Origin: Acidimicrobiaceae bacterium
GTDB lineage: Bacteria; Actinomycetota; Acidimicrobiia; Acidimicrobiales; Bog-793
DNA: 6,566 bases
NCBI GenBank assembly: GCA_025463965.1
Contig: JAODBN010000112.1
Span: 1 to 6,566, forward strand
Reading direction: 5' to 3'
A program made the translations under genes and the position numbers. The notes under the pieces were generated by a model. It was not told the origin of the DNA and ran no database searches. It saw only the letters and a program-made list of their open reading frames with translations. Shown one piece after another: positions 5,274 through 6,566 of the stretch; within the stretch, counting starts at the first letter, position 1, and each line of letters begins with the position of its first letter.

Positions 5274-6566
5274 TTGGAGCGCTTCGACTACGTGGTGGTC
5301 GGCGCCGGCTCGGCCGGCTGCGTACTGGCCGCTCGATTGAGCGAGGACCCGGGGAACTCGGTGCTCTTGCTCGAGGCCGGTCCTCGGGATCGTCACCCCT
5401 ACGTGCACATCCCCGCCGCCTTCCCCCAGCTCTTCGACGGGCGCCTGGACTGGGCATACCGCACCGTGGCGCAGGCCCAGCTCGGAGACCGGCGGGTCTT
5501 CTGGCCGCGGGGGAAGGTCCTCGGCGGATCCTCCTCGCTGAACGCGATGCTGTGGGTGCGCGGGTTTCCTGCCGACTACGACGCGTGGGCCTCCTGTGCT
5601 GGCCCCACCTGGTCCTACGAGGCGCTGCTCCCGACCTTCTTGAAGATCGAGGACACCGAGGGCGCCACCCCCGACGATCCGCTGCACGGCTCGGGTGGTC
5701 CGATGCCGGTCTCGGCACTGCGCGATCCGAACCCCCTCACGGGCCGGTTCCTCGAGGCCGCCGAGCAGATCGGGATGGCGCGCCTCGACGACCCGAACGC
5801 AGGCGGGCAAGGAGCGAGCGAGTTCGTCGTCACCCAACGCCGCGGGCGGCGTGTCAGCGCGGCGGACGCCTACCTGAGGCCAGCCCGCCACCGCCAGAAC
5901 CTCGTCGTGCGGACGGGCGCGCAGGCAACGGAGATCGTGTTCAGCGGACGGCGTGCCACCGGAGTGGGCTACCGCTCGGGGCGGTCGGTCTCCGCGGTGC
6001 AGGCAACCCGGGAGGTCGTGTTGGCGGCCGGGGCGATCGGGTCGCCACAGCTTCTTTTGTGCTCCGGCGTCGGGCGCGGCGAGGACCTCGCACGCCTCGG
6101 GATCGACGTCGTGGCCGACCGGCCAGCGGTGGGCGAGAACCTCCAGGACCACCTGACGAGCGGGATCGCGGTCGCCAGCCGACGCAAGGTCACCCTTACC
6201 TCGGCGCGAACGGCGAGGGCGCTCGCCCGCTACCTGATCGGCCGGCGAGGGCCGCTCACCTCGACGGTGGCTGAGGCGATGGCCTTCCTCTCCAGCCGGC
6301 CCGGACTGGCTGGGCCCGACCTCGAGCTGGTCTTCCTCCCGGTCCCCTTCCTCGACGAGGGCCTCCGCCTGCCCGAGCGACACGGGGTCAGCCTCGCCGC
6401 GGTGCTCCTCCAGCCAGAAAGCCGCGGGGCGGTCAGCATCTCGTCGCCCGACCCCGCCGTCGCGCCTCGGATCGACCCCCGCTATCTAAGCGACCGCGGC
6501 GGCCTGGACCGCGAGGTTCTCGCCGCGGGAGTCCGTACCTGTCAGCGCATCCTCGCCGCGCCTCCT
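5274..6566 (+). CDS. GMC-family FAD-dependent oxidoreductase (3' end off the right edge)
   Basis: This glucose-methanol-choline family flavoenzyme would oxidise an alcohol-type substrate with FAD; the substrate cannot be read from this sequence. The N-terminus has the FAD motif VVVGAGSAG (7-15) and LLLEAG (31-36, E34). The first GMC signature region is PRGKVLGGSSSLNAMLWVRG (78-97). The second is GAIGSPQLLLCSGVG (253-267). GENLQDHL (287-294) is also typical. The frame is open for 431 codons to the window end with no stop. Full-length relatives have roughly 500-560 residues, so the C-terminal part with the catalytic His and His/Asn pair is not visible. Overall it resembles the choline dehydrogenase-like branch, which covers many substrates, so I give no symbol. 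The TTG start is supported by a strong Shine-Dalgarno sequence. The gene diverges from yjbQ across 51 bp. No signal peptide is seen, so it is probably cytoplasmic. Confidence 0.93.
   Translation, partial: MERFDYVVVGAGSAGCVLAARLSEDPGNSVLLLEAGPRDRHPYVHIPAAFPQLFDGRLDWAYRTVAQAQLGDRRVFWPRGKVLGGSSSLNAMLWVRGFPADYDAWASCAGPTWSYEALLPTFLKIEDTEGATPDDPLHGSGGPMPVSALRDPNPLTGRFLEAAEQIGMARLDDPNAGGQGASEFVVTQRRGRRVSAADAYLRPARHRQNLVVRTGAQATEIVFSGRRATGVGYRSGRSVSAVQATREVVLAAGAIGSPQLLLCSGVGRGEDLARLGIDVVADRPAVGENLQDHLTSGIAVASRRKVTLTSARTARALARYLIGRRGPLTSTVAEAMAFLSSRPGLAGPDLELVFLPVPFLDEGLRLPERHGVSLAAVLLQPESRGAVSISSPDPAVAPRIDPRYLSDRGGLDREVLAAGVRTCQRILAAPP

Noticed and set aside
4812..6383. Long minus-strand open frame (523 codons) that runs through yjbQ and antisense to the GMC gene
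   Set aside because: Only its last 136 codons match a family (YjbQ). The upstream part has no recognisable motif and lies opposite a clear GMC gene; long antisense frames are expected at this G+C content.
1..6566. Mobile element, CRISPR array, tRNA/rRNA, toxin-antitoxin or defence system
   Set aside because: No terminal inverted repeats, transposase or integrase motifs, regularly spaced repeats or tRNA-like cloverleaf were seen. Every stretch is taken up by the genes listed, with gaps no longer than 78 bp.

Overview
The window is a GC-rich stretch (about 70% G+C by eye) of ordinary-looking bacterial chromosome, almost entirely coding. Codon use, the extra loop in MiaB, the LpdA-type flavoprotein lacking one redox cysteine and the many promoters without a leader all suggest an actinobacterium. 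An Acidimicrobiia-like lineage is my best guess, but I could not search any database. I see no tRNA or rRNA, insertion sequence, integrase, CRISPR array or phage gene. The window is better read as housekeeping and metabolic chromosome than as a mobile or defence island.

Layout. Bases 1-1296 (minus) hold most of miaB, a tRNA methylthiotransferase whose 3' end runs off the left edge. A 78-bp divergent gap separates it from nfo, endonuclease IV (1375-2298, plus). The 3' end of nfo overlaps by 38 bp the 3' end of an unrecognised single-pass membrane protein gene (2261-3019, minus). Just upstream of that gene, in the same frame and separated by a TAG and two codons, lies an LpdA-like NAD(P)H:quinone reductase gene (3026-4393, minus). 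Next come a small four-helix membrane protein gene (4414-4746, perhaps starting at 4815) and yjbQ (4812-5222, minus). A 51-bp divergent promoter region then leads into a GMC-family FAD oxidoreductase gene (5274 to the right edge, plus), which is cut off by the window end.

How the genes relate. The minus-strand run yjbQ, small membrane protein, lpdA-like and TM protein is tightly packed and could be partly co-transcribed, although the flavoprotein appears to have its own promoter in the 20-bp gap before it. MiaB (tRNA modification) and Nfo (abasic-site repair) are housekeeping genes read from back-to-back promoters. The flavoprotein and the GMC enzyme are both flavin redox enzymes, but nothing in the sequence ties them to one pathway.

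The clearest signal beyond the genes is regulatory. Four genes (miaB, nfo, lpdA-like, yjbQ) each have a TAnCCT hexamer ending 6-8 nt before the start codon and no usable Shine-Dalgarno sequence, which points to leaderless transcripts. The GMC gene instead has a strong Shine-Dalgarno sequence and a TTG start. I did not find a convincing new biological system here.
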